Assembly: GCA_949752795.1 (NCBI GenBank)
Contig: OX457061.1
Coordinates: forward strand, 43,928,338-43,992,337
Length of the DNA: 64,000 nucleotides
Source: Hyperoodon ampullatus
Taxonomy: Eukaryota; Chordata; Mammalia; Artiodactyla; Ziphiidae
Direction of reading: 5' to 3'
Below, piece after piece: positions 23,540-34,640 of the stretch; the stretch's first letter is position 1, and every line of letters begins with the position of its first letter. The notes under the pieces were generated by a model. It worked only from the letters and a program-made list of their open reading frames with translations, did not search any database and was not told the DNA's origin. The position numbers and the translations under genes are program-made.

Positions 23540-23895
23540 TTTCCATCCTTGTCCTTTGCCATGTGATGCTGCTGACTGACCACTGGGGTTAGATTTGGCC
23601 ATAGGATATGTTAGCAGTCATGATGCAAACAGAGGCTTTAAATGTGCTTGTGTGACTCGACTTAGCTTTTTAGGTTGTGATCCCACCAGGTAGCAGCCAC
23701 TTTCCATCTTGCTCCCTAGAGTGAAGATACGGAGCATCTCTGAAGCAGACAGGGAGCATGGAGTCCAGTCAATGCATCCAAACCCAGCTTAGATCAGACA
23801 AACCAGAGCTTACTGGCAGACTCCTGAGCATGAAAATAAGCATTTGTTTTGTAAGGCACTGAGATTTTGCAGTTGTTTATTGCACAAGAAAAAAC
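23540..23895 (+). repeat. MLT1-like MaLR LTR relic
   Basis: The 3' part (ataagcatttgttttgtaag, gcactgagattttgcagttg, ttattgcacaagaaaaaac) resembles the terminal part of MLT1-class LTRs. The 5' boundary is unclear. Confidence 0.45.
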
Positions 23896-24139
23896 TATTA
23901 TAGGCTCCTAACTTAATCCCCCTCTCTTAGAAACAACCCTAAGGGATGAAGATGTGCAGACAAAACCCTCCAATGTGTACTGTATACACACTAATTTGGA
24001 GAGAAGCATATTGAGTAGATGTACAGGCAGCCCAGGAAAATGCAGGGAGGAAATCCTCCAGAGGAGAAGCATTTACCTCCCATTACAAGAGGTCAGGATC
24101 TCAGAAGAGGCAAGAAAATCACCAGGGCTAAATTAAGGG
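23896..24139. other. No feature recognised
   Basis: I see no gene or named repeat. Confidence 0.4.
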
Positions 24140-24830
24140 AACTCTAAAGCCTGGGGCTTCCATGTTCCTTGGGAGTAGAATAGACGTAGGCAGAGTAGAC
24201 CCTGGTGTAGGACAAGCCCAGGGCTCCAAGAAAGGACTCGCTGCCCCAGCAGAACATTCCTCCACAGCCCCAGCCATATACCTGTGGACAAAGAATGCCA
24301 CCTGCCACACCAGCAAACAACCGATGTTGCAGCCATCAAGTCATCAGCTACTACAGCTGCCCAGTAGGTGAGTCCTGAGGGAACTCAGGATGGAGAAAAA
24401 TAGGCTACTCACCACCAGGCCATCAGCCACTGTAGTTGCCCCCACGTGTGCACCCCAAGGGGATTCAGGATGGGAAAGCACAGGATACTGGCCTTAGACA
24501 GTTAAGGTGCATATCAAAGGAATGATGTCAATGAGCCCAGACTCTTTCATCTCCCCATACACAGAAAAGCACTAAATTCATTAACTTGAGATGTCTGGTT
24601 TTCTTTAATTAACAGTAATCTTTTGATGTTCTGACTACCTGGGTTTTGTTGCAAAAACTCCTATGTATCCTGGTCCCTCCCTTACCTCCTCAGAGCATCC
24701 CTCAGAGCTGAGAGGCTGCCTGCCACCCACATCCCCTCCCCAGGCTGAAGTCCTCAGAAAGTCCACAAATAAAACATAATTCTCAACTTTTAGGTTGTGC
24801 ATTTTTTTTCAGTTGACACACCTCCAACTT
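24140..24830 (+). mobile_element. Solo ERV LTR, family B
   Basis: The 3' part has LTR architecture: 'gacagttaaggtgcatatca', a poly(A) signal in 'ccacaaataaaacataattc' (about 24766-24772), then U5-like 'taggttgtgcattttttttc' and 'agttgacac'. A related truncated copy lies at 61235-61560, and shared stretches include 'aaaagcactaaa' and 'taacttgagatgtctg'. The 5' end is approximate. A tandem duplication of about 80 bp lies within it. No viral gene is present. Confidence 0.65.
24338..24495. repeat. Tandem duplication of about 80 bp inside the LTR
   Basis: Unit 1 (about 24338-24415) and unit 2 (about 24416-24495) both contain 'catcagc-act', then 'gggaactcaggatgg' or 'ggggattcaggatgg', then 'gg-tact'. 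The copy at 61 kb has only one such unit. Confidence 0.7.
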
Positions 24831-25439
24831 CACATGTCCTGGTAATGTCAAAGTAACAAGAGTACATGGAAAACAATATTCAGTCTTCAGACTGCAAGTC
24901 AGAAAGACAAATAGGTCTTAGATAAATAGAGAGTTGGGGAGAATTCATGTATAATACATTATATGGACCAGAAAGTGGGCAGAGCTGTGCAAGCTGGATC
25001 AAGATCGAAAGAAATGGTATGGCAGCCAAGCAAACACTAAAGCACAAGAAAAAACAAAGAAATAAAAAGAAAGAGGGAGAAATAGAGAGAAGGAGGAAGT
25101 AAGAAAGGGAGAGGAGAGGCAAATAAAGGGTATAAACAGAAAGAAGGAAAGAGAATATAATCCACAGAAGACAAGACAAATTCCCTGTGAGTGCTTCTTG
25201 CTACAAAAGAATATAAGAAGAACATGAATTCAGTAAAGCACTAATTCAAAGTGAAAATGAAGATGTAATGGAGTGAAATGAAAGGGAGATTGTGGAACTA
25301 AGGAAACAAAGTAGGGATCAAAACAATATCATTATAGAAATAATAAGCAGAAACAGTGACTGACATGGAATTATTGGCATAGACTGACAAATTGCTGACA
25401 TAGAATGAAGGCTTGGGTTAATCATAGTGTAGAAGGGTA
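24831..25439. other. Purine-rich stretch, no gene
   Basis: From about 25040 to 25160 the plus strand is almost only A and G (aaagaaataaaaagaaagag; gagaaggaggaagtaagaaa). The reverse-strand frames here are low-complexity artefacts. Confidence 0.6.
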
Positions 25440-25925
25440 GAAAGTTTTCCTCGACCCTCTTAGGTCCCTGGCTGCGTCTGAAAATTAAACTGACAAAGAC
25501 AGATTAACAAGAGAAAAGCATACAAGTTTTATTGAATTTTTACATGTACATGGGAGATTTCACAAGAGACCCAAAGAAATAACCAAAGCAGGAAGCTTTT
25601 ATACCTTCTAGACAAAGAAACAATACATTTGTGAAGAATTGACAAGAGAAAAGGATTTGAGCTAGGGGTAGTCTAACTAGGGCTAGTTAGTCCTTCTCTT
25701 CCTTAACTAGGAAGATAAAAGTTAGTTTACCAAGGTTTGTCTGCAGGATCCTCAGGTTGGTCTCTGGGCTAGGTGTCTGTCTCCAGTTAAAGGAGACTTT
25801 ATTTCCCACCTTTAGGCAGAAAAGGGGAAGCTTCTTCTGCATTTACTACTTCTCAATTGCTTTCATCTCAAAATAATTTTTATGTCAAAGAGGCATATTG
25901 CGGGGTGACATATTCTGGTTTCCTT
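25440..25925 (-). mobile_element. Solo ERV LTR, family A (copy 1)
   Basis: Reverse complement of the LTR at 58030-58515. Shared blocks include 'ctgtctaaaaggtataaaag', 'cttttctcctgttaatcttt' and 'gtcagtttaattttcagac' in the opposite sense. No internal retroviral region flanks it, so it is a solo LTR. Confidence 0.75.
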
Positions 25926-27240
25926 CAATAGCAAATGAAAGCAAAAGTGTAAAAGCAATTGAGAGGATACACAGGAAAAAAGACAATAGTTGATGTCCAT
26001 AAGATAAAGAATTCAATAAATGCAACAGAGAAGATAGTAAAAAACAAAATAGAAGAAAATTTTCACAACACAAAAGAAGAACTAAACCTGAAGTTCAAAG
26101 GGGCACAAAACTGATAGGATACTGTGACATTCTCAAGAAGATATTAATTCCAACTGTAAAGAAGGATTCCTTCAGGCATGGGGAGGAAGATACCCAAAGG
26201 GATGAGAACAAAGCTGTGCTCAGGCTTCCAAAAAACAATATTCAATGCCAGAAGCCAAAAAGCAATGCCTATAATATTCTCAGGCCTGGAGAGATTACCT
26301 CAAGTGTGACAGACACAGCCAAATAATCCTCCAGCATGAACACAGAGATACCTGTTTTCCAACAGAAAATAACAGAAGAAATGTAGCACCCAACAGCACT
26401 GCGGGGAGGAGAAAGTGGGATTCTGGACCACAAAATACAGTCAGACAAAAGAGTGGAGAAGCTGTGATTTTAAAATTATACAACATTTGATAGAAAGTGT
26501 AACCCGGGAACTTTGCAACTAGACAATTTACCCTTCCAGTATGATGCTAAGGGGTGAACTGGGGAATAAAATTCCTATAAGTTCTTCTTGAAAAATATTA
26601 CTTATAAATAAATCCAACTCAATAAAAGAAGGAACAAAATTAAAAAAAAAAAAGACACAGACATGGAGAAACCTTGATCAAAAAAATAATTAGTGGTAAG
26701 CATTAGCCCATCTATTTAAACAACTAAGACTAAAGACGAAGGTAATTGTGGTTACAGAACAGGATGTAAATCATTAGCTTTGACAATTTAAAACAATCAA
26801 ATGAGTAATGAGAACTCAGAGCAGCAGAAGAAGTAGAAGAATGTACCTTTCCTCATGGGTCACAGTAGGGAGTCCACTGCTCCATCCAAAACTGAAGACT
26901 GAAATTTAAAAAAGCAAAAGGATCCCCAACCTTTTCATCTTTTTTTTCCCCTTAATTTCAGAAGCACTATTTTAGGAACTATTATCACATGTGGTGAAGA
27001 AATGTGTGTCTGATGTTCAGCAATTCCTGCCGTTTCCCTTCACTTCATAAATTCAAGTAAAATTGAACTTAATATGTTTTAAATATAGCTTTCATTTTTA
27101 TGAAAGTGATTTCATTTATATAAAATTAGTTCTCTCCCTTTTCCTGTATGGATATATTCACAAAGACACATGTGAGAAGGAAAATATATATATATTTGGG
27201 AAGTGATGTGTACCTAATACAAATGAGGGTTATTCTAGAT
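25926..27240. other. Unclassified AT-rich sequence
   Basis: I recognise no gene or named repeat. There is an A-run at 26641-26653 and a short (TA)n at about 27186. Confidence 0.35.
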
Positions 27241-27449
27241 TAGGGAATAGCAAATCACAGCCTACAAGGCCAAATCTGGCCCTAAATAAAGTTTTATTGG
27301 AACACAGTCACACCTCTTCATTTACATGTTATCTATGGCTGCTTTTCTGCTACAAGGGCAGAATTCAGTTGTCATAACAGAGACCATTGGGCCTCCAAAA
27401 GTGAAAATATGTACCATCTAGATATCTGCAGAAAGTTTGGTGATCCCTG
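27241..27449 (+). mobile_element. MER5A-like hAT-Charlie element
   Basis: Second MER5A copy in the window: 'tagggaatagcaaatcac' start, 'aataaagttttattggaaca' and 'tatctatggctgcttttctg' in the middle, 'gtttggtgatccctg' end. It matches the copy at 12.5 kb in order. Confidence 0.85.
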
Positions 27450-27834
27450 CATATAGATGGTGAGATTTCGGGGTGTGATGTGTTTTTTGGGTTTTTACCT
27501 TTTTGTTATTTGTTGTATTGCATAGAATTTTCAATAAGCATTGTGATTTTTAATAAACCAATGAAACTACTTTGTATTTAAAAAATAACACCCTTCACTT
27601 GTGAGGTTTAGGCTAAGTGACCTTCTGGCTCACCTGGAGCTTCATGCCCTTCTGTCTGAGAGGCTGGTGTTTCCACAGAGAAGACTCAACACACGGCTGG
27701 CTGTCAGCTATGGGAATCTGGGCCAGTCTGTCAGGTCCCAATCTGAAGAAGGCAGCTGTGAGACAGGAGGGAAGGGGGCAGGACACAACCTTTAAAAGAA
27801 TGACATAGCCATTGAGGATGCGACAAAAAGTGGT
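27450..27834. other. No feature recognised
   Basis: Two overlapping plus-strand frames of about 64 codons at 27601-27808 have no support. Confidence 0.35.
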
Positions 27835-28340
27835 GAGAACTAACTAGATCCAAGATGGCAGAAGATTCAACCTCCAGTAGACCTCATTATATGCTCATTG
27901 TAATACATTAGCATATGCTAAATGACACACCCACTGGTGCGATGACAGTTCCAAGGCCGACCATAAAAGGCCAAAATGTGGCCCAATTCCTGGAAATCCC
28001 CACCTCTCCTCCAAAATGGTTGGAATAATCCTCCCACTTGTTAGCCTATGAAATTACCCAGCCCATAAAAACTAACCACCCCATATTTCAGGGCCACTCT
28101 CACCTTCTGAGATGGACTACATTCTGTCTATGGAATGTGTATCTCTCTAAATAAATCCACTTCTTACCTATCACTTTGTCTCTCACTGAATTCTTTCTGT
28201 GACGAGACATAAAGAACTTGAGCTTCATTAAGTCCTGAGACCAGGTGGGCAATTGCAATTAAAAGACAGTGGGTTCAAGCCCCAGGTCATGGGTTCAAGT
28301 CCCAATCAGAGTTTCGTCTGGGTTCAAATCCCATCTGAGT
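27835..28340 (+). mobile_element. Solo ERV LTR, family C
   Basis: U3/R/U5 order is visible: 'ataaaaactaaccacccca' (TATA-like), 'tctctctaaataaatccact' with an AATAAA poly(A) signal at about 28150, and 'gtctctcactgaattctttc'. Three tandem ggttcaa-type motifs lie at its 3' edge. No viral coding sequence follows. Confidence 0.6.
28271..28332 (+). repeat. Three B-box-like motifs in tandem
   Basis: gggttcaagcccc (28271), gggttcaagtccc (28291) and gggttcaaatccc (28320) each resemble the Pol III B box ggttcrantcc. They sit at the end of the LTR, spaced 20 and 29 bp apart. No A box at the usual distance completes a Pol III promoter. Confidence 0.6.
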
Positions 28341-29419
28341 TGTGCGGTTTCAGTTGTGTCACTGATTTTGGCAAACAACTTGAGAATACTGTCCAAATAA
28401 TAAGAAGATGGATAGGGGAAGGCAGGGGAAGAGAAATTTTTTTTCTATTTAGCATTTGCCAAAATCACAGCCTTCAGCAAATATCACATAACTCATTAAA
28501 AAATTCCTCATTTACTGAAACTAAAATGGAAGTGGCCCAAGAATCAGAAGAAAAGCTAATCAATCCTGCTCATGTGTTTAAAATCTCTTTCTCAACTGCA
28601 TGTTAAATTCCCCACGCCCAGATAAAGGCATTTTCTCAAGATTCAACTTATAAAATGTTTCAGAATCCACACAATCCAAAGAAGGATGGTCAGAGCCTGT
28701 GAAATACCATCCGATTCACTTGTGAGAGAGAGAGGTTGTCAAACCGACAGCTGAGAGAAGAAAAAAGCTGCCCAGACATGGCCATCACTTTGAGCTTTGC
28801 CCTTCAGCCTCTAGGCCACCCTCTGCACGGAGCTTTTTCACCAGGAAAACCTCCCTGATGATTTAAGCAGCCAAAGCAATCCCAGTGCGGGACGTAGGCT
28901 TGTCCCCATTCTGCATATCAGTTCACCCAGCATAAATTATTAATTAATTGCAGAGCATTCCAAGGGCATGGAGGCCTAATTCTTCAGGATGAGCTATCAG
29001 CCACTGGAAACAAGGAGAAAAATTAAGACCTATGAATTACAGGTTTCATGATTCAAGATGTTTTCTGTCTTAAAATAATCAATAATATTGATTTTATTCC
29101 CTCATTGAATAAATGTGCATATGCCCAGAACAGTAAATCTCCCCAACAGCAACCAGAATAAAAAGGTCTCCAACAGAAACCTTCTGCTTCCTTCCTGATT
29201 AGAAAGCAACTTTATTTTTTTCAAGAAAAGAAAAAAATTTATATTAAGGATCATTTTTACTAGAAAGGGTAACTGATAACTATATCTAAAATCAGAAACT
29301 GCAAAAATTTTTCTTCATACATCTTCAGGTTTCTTACACAATCAGAAAGTTTTAAAATCATTTTTTATAGGTAAAAATTGAATTAGTTGGATGTGCAACA
29401 CAAGTTGAAGTTGTCTAAG
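28341..29419. other. Unclassified sequence; AT-rich block near 28.9-29.2 kb
   Basis: No gene or repeat was recognised. 28930-29130 contains several homeodomain-like cores (aattattaattaattgcag, caataatattgatt) without repeat similarity. Confidence 0.35.
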
Positions 29420-29432
29420 AAAAGTGCTTATA

Positions 29433-29754
29433 GGGCTTCCCTGGTGGCACAGTGGTTAAGAATCCACCTGCCAATGCAGCAGACATGAGTTCGAGCCCTG
29501 GTCCGGGAAGATCTCACATGCCGCTGAGCAACTAAGCCCATGCGCCGTAACTACTGAGCCTGCACTCTAGAGCCCGTGCACCACAACTACTGAAGCCTGC
29601 GCGCCTAGAGCCCATGCTCCGCAAACAAGAGAAGCCACCACAATGAGAAGCCCGTGCACCGCAACGAAGAGTAGCCCCCGCTCACCACAACTAGAGAAAA
29701 CCTGCAATGAAGACCCAACGCAGCCAAAAATAAATAAAATAAATAAATTTTTTT
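29433..29754 (+). mobile_element. Long-form CHR SINE
   Basis: Complete long copy flanked by a perfect 13-bp duplication (aaaagtgcttata at 29420-29432 and 29755-29767). The tail is AAAT-rich. Confidence 0.96.
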
Positions 29755-29798
29755 AAAAGTGCTTATAAATTCTTGTCATAAAACAAAAAGCTAGAAGA

Positions 29799-30151
29799 GG
29801 GCTTCCCTGGTGGCGCAGTGGTTAAGAATCTGCCTGCCAATGCAAGGAACACGGGTTCATGCCCTGGCCCAGGAAGATCTCACGTGCCACGGAGCAACTA
29901 AACCCGTGCACCACAACTACTGAGCATGAGCTCTAGAGCCCGCAAGCCACAACTACTGGGGCTACATGCCACAACTACTGAAGCCTGTGTGCCTAGAGCC
30001 TGTGCTCCGCAACAAGAGGAGCCACGATAATGAGAAGTCCGTGTACCTCAACAGAGTAGCCCCTGCTCACCACAACTAGAGAAAGCCCACACACAGCAAT
30101 GAAGACCCAACACAGCCATAAATAAATAAATAAATAAATAAATAAAATTTT
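29799..30151 (+). mobile_element. Long-form CHR SINE
   Basis: Second long copy in the same orientation, 44 bp after the previous one, with an extended AAAT tail. Its own imperfect duplication (aaaagctagaag / aaaa-ctagaagg) shows it is an independent insertion. Confidence 0.93.
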
Positions 30152-30574
30152 AAAACTAGAAGGTATTTCTTTTGGAGAATTTACAATTTTTTTCTCAAAT
30201 TTTACAGTTCCTCCTTATCTTATTATCAGTCATCCAGATGCTCAATGAAATCTAGGATATTCTCCCAAAAATGTAAAATTCTCCACCCTGTCTTGCCTCC
30301 ACTACCCCATCCCCATTCCCCAAAGTCCCCTATTGAAAAAAAGAAAAAGAAAAAGAAAAACATGACAATCTTTTTAAAGAAGAAAGAGAGGAAATGCAGA
30401 TGTGTTTCAAAATGTCATCCTTCAACTGAACCACAAAAATGCTGAGGTCCAGTTAGGGAGGCCAGCCTATCTACAGAGGTGCATGAATACGCAGGACAAT
30501 TGCTCTGCAAATCAGCCAAGACATTAAGAGCAATTCAAAAACAAACAACTTATTATTCTGGATCAGAAATCCAA
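30152..30574. other. No feature recognised
   Basis: A GAAAA-rich patch lies at 30336-30362. No gene is seen. Confidence 0.4.
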
Positions 30575-30893
30575 TCCTGGGGATGAGAAAAATGGGTGAA
30601 GGAGGTCAAAAGATACAAACTTCCAGTCATAAAGTAAATAAGTCCTAGAAATATAATGTACAGCATGGTGACTATAATTAACAATATTGTATTGGATATA
30701 TTAGAAAGTTGCTAAGAGAGTAGATTTTAAAAGTTATCATCACAAGAATAAAAATCTGTGACTACATAAGATGACAGATATCAACTAGACTTATTGTGGT
30801 GATCATTTCACAATGTATACAAATATGGAATCATTATGTTGTACACCTGAAACTAATATAATGTCATATGTCAATTATACCTCAATTTTAAAA
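30575..30893 (+). repeat. L1M-type 3' end
   Basis: 'ccagtcataaagtaaataag', 'aatgtacagcatggtgacta', 'gttgtacacctgaaactaat' and 'caattatacctcaattttaa' are the ordered terminal phrases of a mid-age L1 3'UTR. The copy at 35.3-35.6 kb matches it. Confidence 0.78.
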
Positions 30894-31899
30894 AGAAATC
30901 TAATCACATTGCTAAAGCCCAGATATTCCATGGTCCATTCATCATTTAAGTCAAACTAAAACATTCCCAAAGGAAAAAAGCCAACTGAGAGAAAATGTTT
31001 GGGATTTCAAGCCTAAGGAAGGAAGGTCTACATATCTAACTTTACTCGTTGCCTGTCTAGACATCTTCTTTTGTGTGCTGAACATTTTGAATGATATGTT
31101 GTAGAGACTCTGAATTTGTTGTTTTCCTCTAAGAAGTGTGACAATTTGTTCTGACAAGCAGTTAAATGCTAAGAGGTCATCTTGATCCTGTTCGGTCTTG
31201 GGTTTGGGCTTTTTTAAGGCAGGTCTATTTCATCTTTGGTGTCAAGGTTATGGCATGCATGCCCCTTATTCCTAGGACACAGTCCTTTCTCCTGAGATGA
31301 GCCTTTCTGGGGACTCAAATAAGTGTTCAGCTCCACTTTAGCTGGATCAGAGCACCAACATCTCCCTAACACGTGCAACTTCTAAAATCACTGTTCACCT
31401 TTCAGTCCTCTAGAAGCTGTTCTCAGTTGACTTTGTAGAGTCTCATTCAGTGCATATGTAGCTAAAGATTTGGCAAAGAACTTGAAGAAAGTCCTTAAAC
31501 AGATTTCTGGGTCTGTTTCTCTTCAGCTCCTTCCTCTCTGGTACCCAAACCTGCAAGTTCCTCGGCCTTAGCAACTTTGACCTTCTGACTTTTCATCCTT
31601 CCCCCAGCCAGACTCCTTACAGTATAGAAAATGCCTTAGGCGAAAAGTTGGCATGAAAGAGGACTTCACCTTGCATACTTCCCTCCTCTCAAGAGCTGCA
31701 GCCCTCTGACACTCACTGCCTGAGAATAGTTGCTCATATATTTTGCCCCATTTTATAGCTGTTAACAGTAAAAAAATAAACCTATGACTCTGTCTTGGCA
31801 AGAACGGGAAGTTCGATGTATGTTAACATGCCAATAATATTCATTGTTCTAAGCATAAAAAAGGCCTCTAAGCTGAAGTTATCAACAATCAGGTTTTTG
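30894..31899. other. Unclassified sequence with a weak MIR relic
   Basis: About 31700-31770 (tgagaatagttgctcatata, ttgccccattttatagctgt) looks like reversed MIR. Otherwise nothing was recognised. Confidence 0.35.
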
Positions 31900-32020
31900 T
31901 TGTTGTTGTTTTTAATTGAGGTATAGTTGATTTACAATATTGTGTTAATTTCAGCTTAAAATGATTCAGTTATACATACGTATATTTTTTTTTCCAAATT
32001 CTTTTCCCTTATTACATTCC
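31900..32020 (-). repeat. L1 3'UTR fragment, inverted
   Basis: 'ttgaggtatagttgatttac' and 'gattcagttatacatacgta' match the reversed L1 3'UTR also seen at 12.2 kb. The TTG-rich start is the reversed A-tail. Confidence 0.65.
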
Positions 32021-32319
32021 CTAGTTGTCATTTAAGCTCCCCAAACCTCAGTTTTCAACTCAGTAAAATAAGCTAAGCTGCACGATCACCGATGTCTCTT
32101 CTGGCTCTAGCACTTTATGACCCTTCTACTTCCACTATGTACGCTGGCTTAATGAGATGCACTACTTCAGGGGATCAAACCAGCAGTTCTTTGCAAAGGA
32201 AAAGTCCTTTCTGAAGCTCTTAGCCCATAGAAATTCGTTGGGCCTCCAAGCCCTCCAGCAGTCCTCTCCATGCTTGAACGATGGTGCAGGGGGGTCCAGG
32301 TCAGCACAGAGGGTGGAAA
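32021..32319. other. No feature recognised with confidence
   Basis: The phrase near 32040-32110 (cctcagttttcaactcagta...tcttctggctctagc) resembles an old mammalian repeat that I could not classify. Confidence 0.3.
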
Positions 32320-32515
32320 TCTACAAGCACAGCGTGGTGGACCAAGTCAGACTTCAGAGCCCAACAGACCCAATTTCCAAGCTCCTCTATAGAGAGGTCC
32401 TTTCACTTCACCTCTCTGAACCTGCTTCTTCATCTATGAAATGGCCAGAATAATGCTACCTTGCAGGGCTATTTTGGAGATCAAATGAGCTAAGCTGCTA
32501 ATGTATATGTTTGGA
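32320..32515 (+). repeat. MIR SINE relic
   Basis: Forward MIR order: 'ttcagagcccaacagaccca', 'cttcacctctctgaacctgc', 'tcatctatgaaatggccaga', 'gctattttggagatcaaatg'. Confidence 0.75.
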
Positions 32516-33420
32516 GGTAACCCACTGAAGACTTTTTTCCTACTGATATTTAAAGATGCACAGAGACCTCTGGAAAATTGCAACTCATACATTAAGTTTT
32601 GAAAGTCCTTCCCCACCAGTCCATCGGCACCATCCCCCTTGCATGACTGCCATTATCACCACCACTGCATGGAGGGGGCGGGAGCAGTAATCAGTGGTCA
32701 GTAGCACCCCCAAAGTGGTGTCTCATTGCCTATCCTCTTCCTTAGGAAGGAATCAGATTTTTTTTTCCACTTTAAATGAAAAACAATTTGGAAGCTTTGA
32801 TCAATTAACATTATCTCCAGAAGGGAATGGAATACATGTTTTAGATTTTGAGAACTGCAGAGGAAAACCACCTCAGCACCTGGTCTCCTCAATGTCTTTA
32901 ACCACCTGCCCAAAATATTCTCAGAACTACAGGGAGGCAGGGTTTCAGATCCTCGGGGGAGGTCCCATGAGCCATTCAGGGGTGTTCAGCCCTAGAGGAA
33001 AAGGACTGAGGACAGAGAGCTGCTCCAGAGAAGCCACCGAGTGAGGCCCAGAGGGGGGAAAACCAGCCTTTCTCTGAAGGGCACCAACCTGCACTTGGTG
33101 ATGGGGCAGGGGCCACACGGTCAAATGGATGGGGATAATCTGTGTTCAGCAGCACCCCCAAGTGTCCAGAAGTAGCCACTACAGAGAACTGGCCAACACT
33201 AAGATTTTTTTCCCCCACTCGAAAATGGAAGTTTGTAGTAATTTCTTCTCAGACCACAAATGTTTCAAGAAGTTTATGGATGATCCAAAAAGGAGAGGAA
33301 ATCCCACGGCTGTGATCATCAGCTTTCTGCCAATCTAGTGGCTGGACACCTGGGCCTATGTGTTCTGCATCAGCTCTCACCTACATATTACATGCATGCA
33401 GACCAGAAAAAGGGCTCATC
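32516..33420. other. Unclassified sequence, no gene seen
   Basis: The plus-strand frame at 32694-33044 (116 codons) has no recognisable domain, no splice context and no repeat origin. It is treated as chance. Confidence 0.35.
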
Positions 33421-33484
33421 ACATGGTAGGTACTCAACAAATTCTTAATATCAACAAATGTGAGCTAAATGACATAAGGACAAA

Positions 33485-33486
<2 letters not shown>

Positions 33487-33538
<52 letters not shown>
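33487..33538. repeat. (TA)n microsatellite
   Basis: About 25 uninterrupted TA units, flanked by 'caaaggca' and 'tgatgg'. Confidence 0.97.
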
Positions 33539-33542
<4 letters not shown>

Positions 33543-33569
33543 AGGCAGGACTTAGTCAAAATGATGTTC

Positions 33570-33690
33570 ACTAAAATATAAGCTTCATAAAGATAGAATT
33601 TTTCTCATTTTGTCTGCTGCTGGATCCCCAGCATTTAGAACAATGCCTGACATGTACAGATTAACAAATATTTGTTGAATTTCATGTTAA
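33570..33690 (+). repeat. L2 LINE 3'-end relic
   Basis: 'ataagcttcataaagataga', 'ctgctggatccccagcattt', 'gaacaatgcctgacatgtac' and 'caaatatttgttgaatttc' give the standard L2 3' end. Confidence 0.7.
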
Positions 33691-33764
33691 ACAAATGAAA
33701 GGGAAGGCAGGACTTCTTATAAGTGTCAAACGACTATGTCCCGATCCCTTTACTGTCTGTTATA

Positions 33765-34510
33765 TTTATCAGCAGCTTGAAAAAATACCTAGAAAGCCCA
33801 CTTACCAAATTAGCTCACAACATTAAGCTGGGAAAAAATAGTTACTATACTGAATAACTTGCATTAAAATACTGGGAAAAAAAGAACTCAAGCTAGAAAA
33901 CTGGGCTGAAACCAACAAGATGAAATGTAATTCATACAGATTTCCACATACAGGCTGAAAAAGTCAAATGCACAATTTCAGGACAGAGAAGGCCTGGCTT
34001 CACAGAAGTTTCAGAGGAAAGGACTTAAGCAACAAGGCCTGTATTAGCAACATTTGACACTATCACAACACTCACACATGACAGATGGCCTCGTTGGAAG
34101 GGAGGGTCAAGAATAATGGTGAAGTGGTGGAGTAGTTCTATGGTGTCATGTATAGAATGTCGCATTCATCTGGGGTATCACTTGGGTCCAATGGGGTGGG
34201 CCCAGAGAGGAATGCATAAAATAATGAGTGAGGAATCTTGAAAATGTATCATCTGAGGACAGTTAAAAACAAGAACAAGGGTTCGTTGCAGAAAAGAAAA
34301 GTCTCCTGGAGGGACAAGACTGTGTTTTCCAATACTAGTAGAACTGCCTTTGGCTCTGTGTACACCCAACAGACAAAACTAAGGCTAATAGACAGAAATT
34401 ACAAGGCTTTAGAAGAGCTTCTCACAATCTAAAGCTGTTTGGAAATGGAATTAGCTGTCTTGGGAAGTTGTGGTTCCCAGTCACTGGAAGGAAAGAGAGG
34501 AGAATGAAGA
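33765..34510 (+). repeat. L3/CR1 LINE relic
   Basis: 'ccaaattagctcacaacatt', 'tgggctgaaaccaacaagat', 'gaaatgtaattcatacagat' and the 3' phrase 'ttgtggttcccagtcactgg' follow the order of the end of ORF2 and the 3'UTR in CR1-type L3 elements. All frames are decayed. It is among the oldest interspersed elements here. Confidence 0.7.
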
Positions 34511-34640
34511 TTTGTATTTACTGAGCACGTGCTGCGTGTCAGGCACTGGACTAGAAGATATGTGTGATCTCAGTTCTTCCTCACATTCATCCTGTGATAT
34601 AAGCATTTATTATTGATATAGAATCCTTATATTCAAAACT
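34511..34640 (-). repeat. MIR SINE relic
   Basis: Reversed MIR 3' part: 'tatttactgagcacgtgctg', 'gtgtcaggcactggactaga', 'tcctcacattcatcctgtga'. Confidence 0.7.

Noticed and set aside
25037..25225. Leucine/phenylalanine/serine-rich 'membrane protein' frames on the minus strand (24880-25225)
   Set aside because: They are translations of a purine-rich low-complexity tract read on the pyrimidine strand.
28253..28340. Possible tRNA gene from the ggttcaa motifs
   Set aside because: No A box, cloverleaf or T-run terminator fits; only B-box-like motifs are present.
31568..31801. Minus-strand 77-codon frame with acceptor-like and donor-like motifs
   Set aside because: The apparent acceptor lies in a reversed MIR-like phrase (ccattttatagctg), so the exon shape is explained by the repeat.
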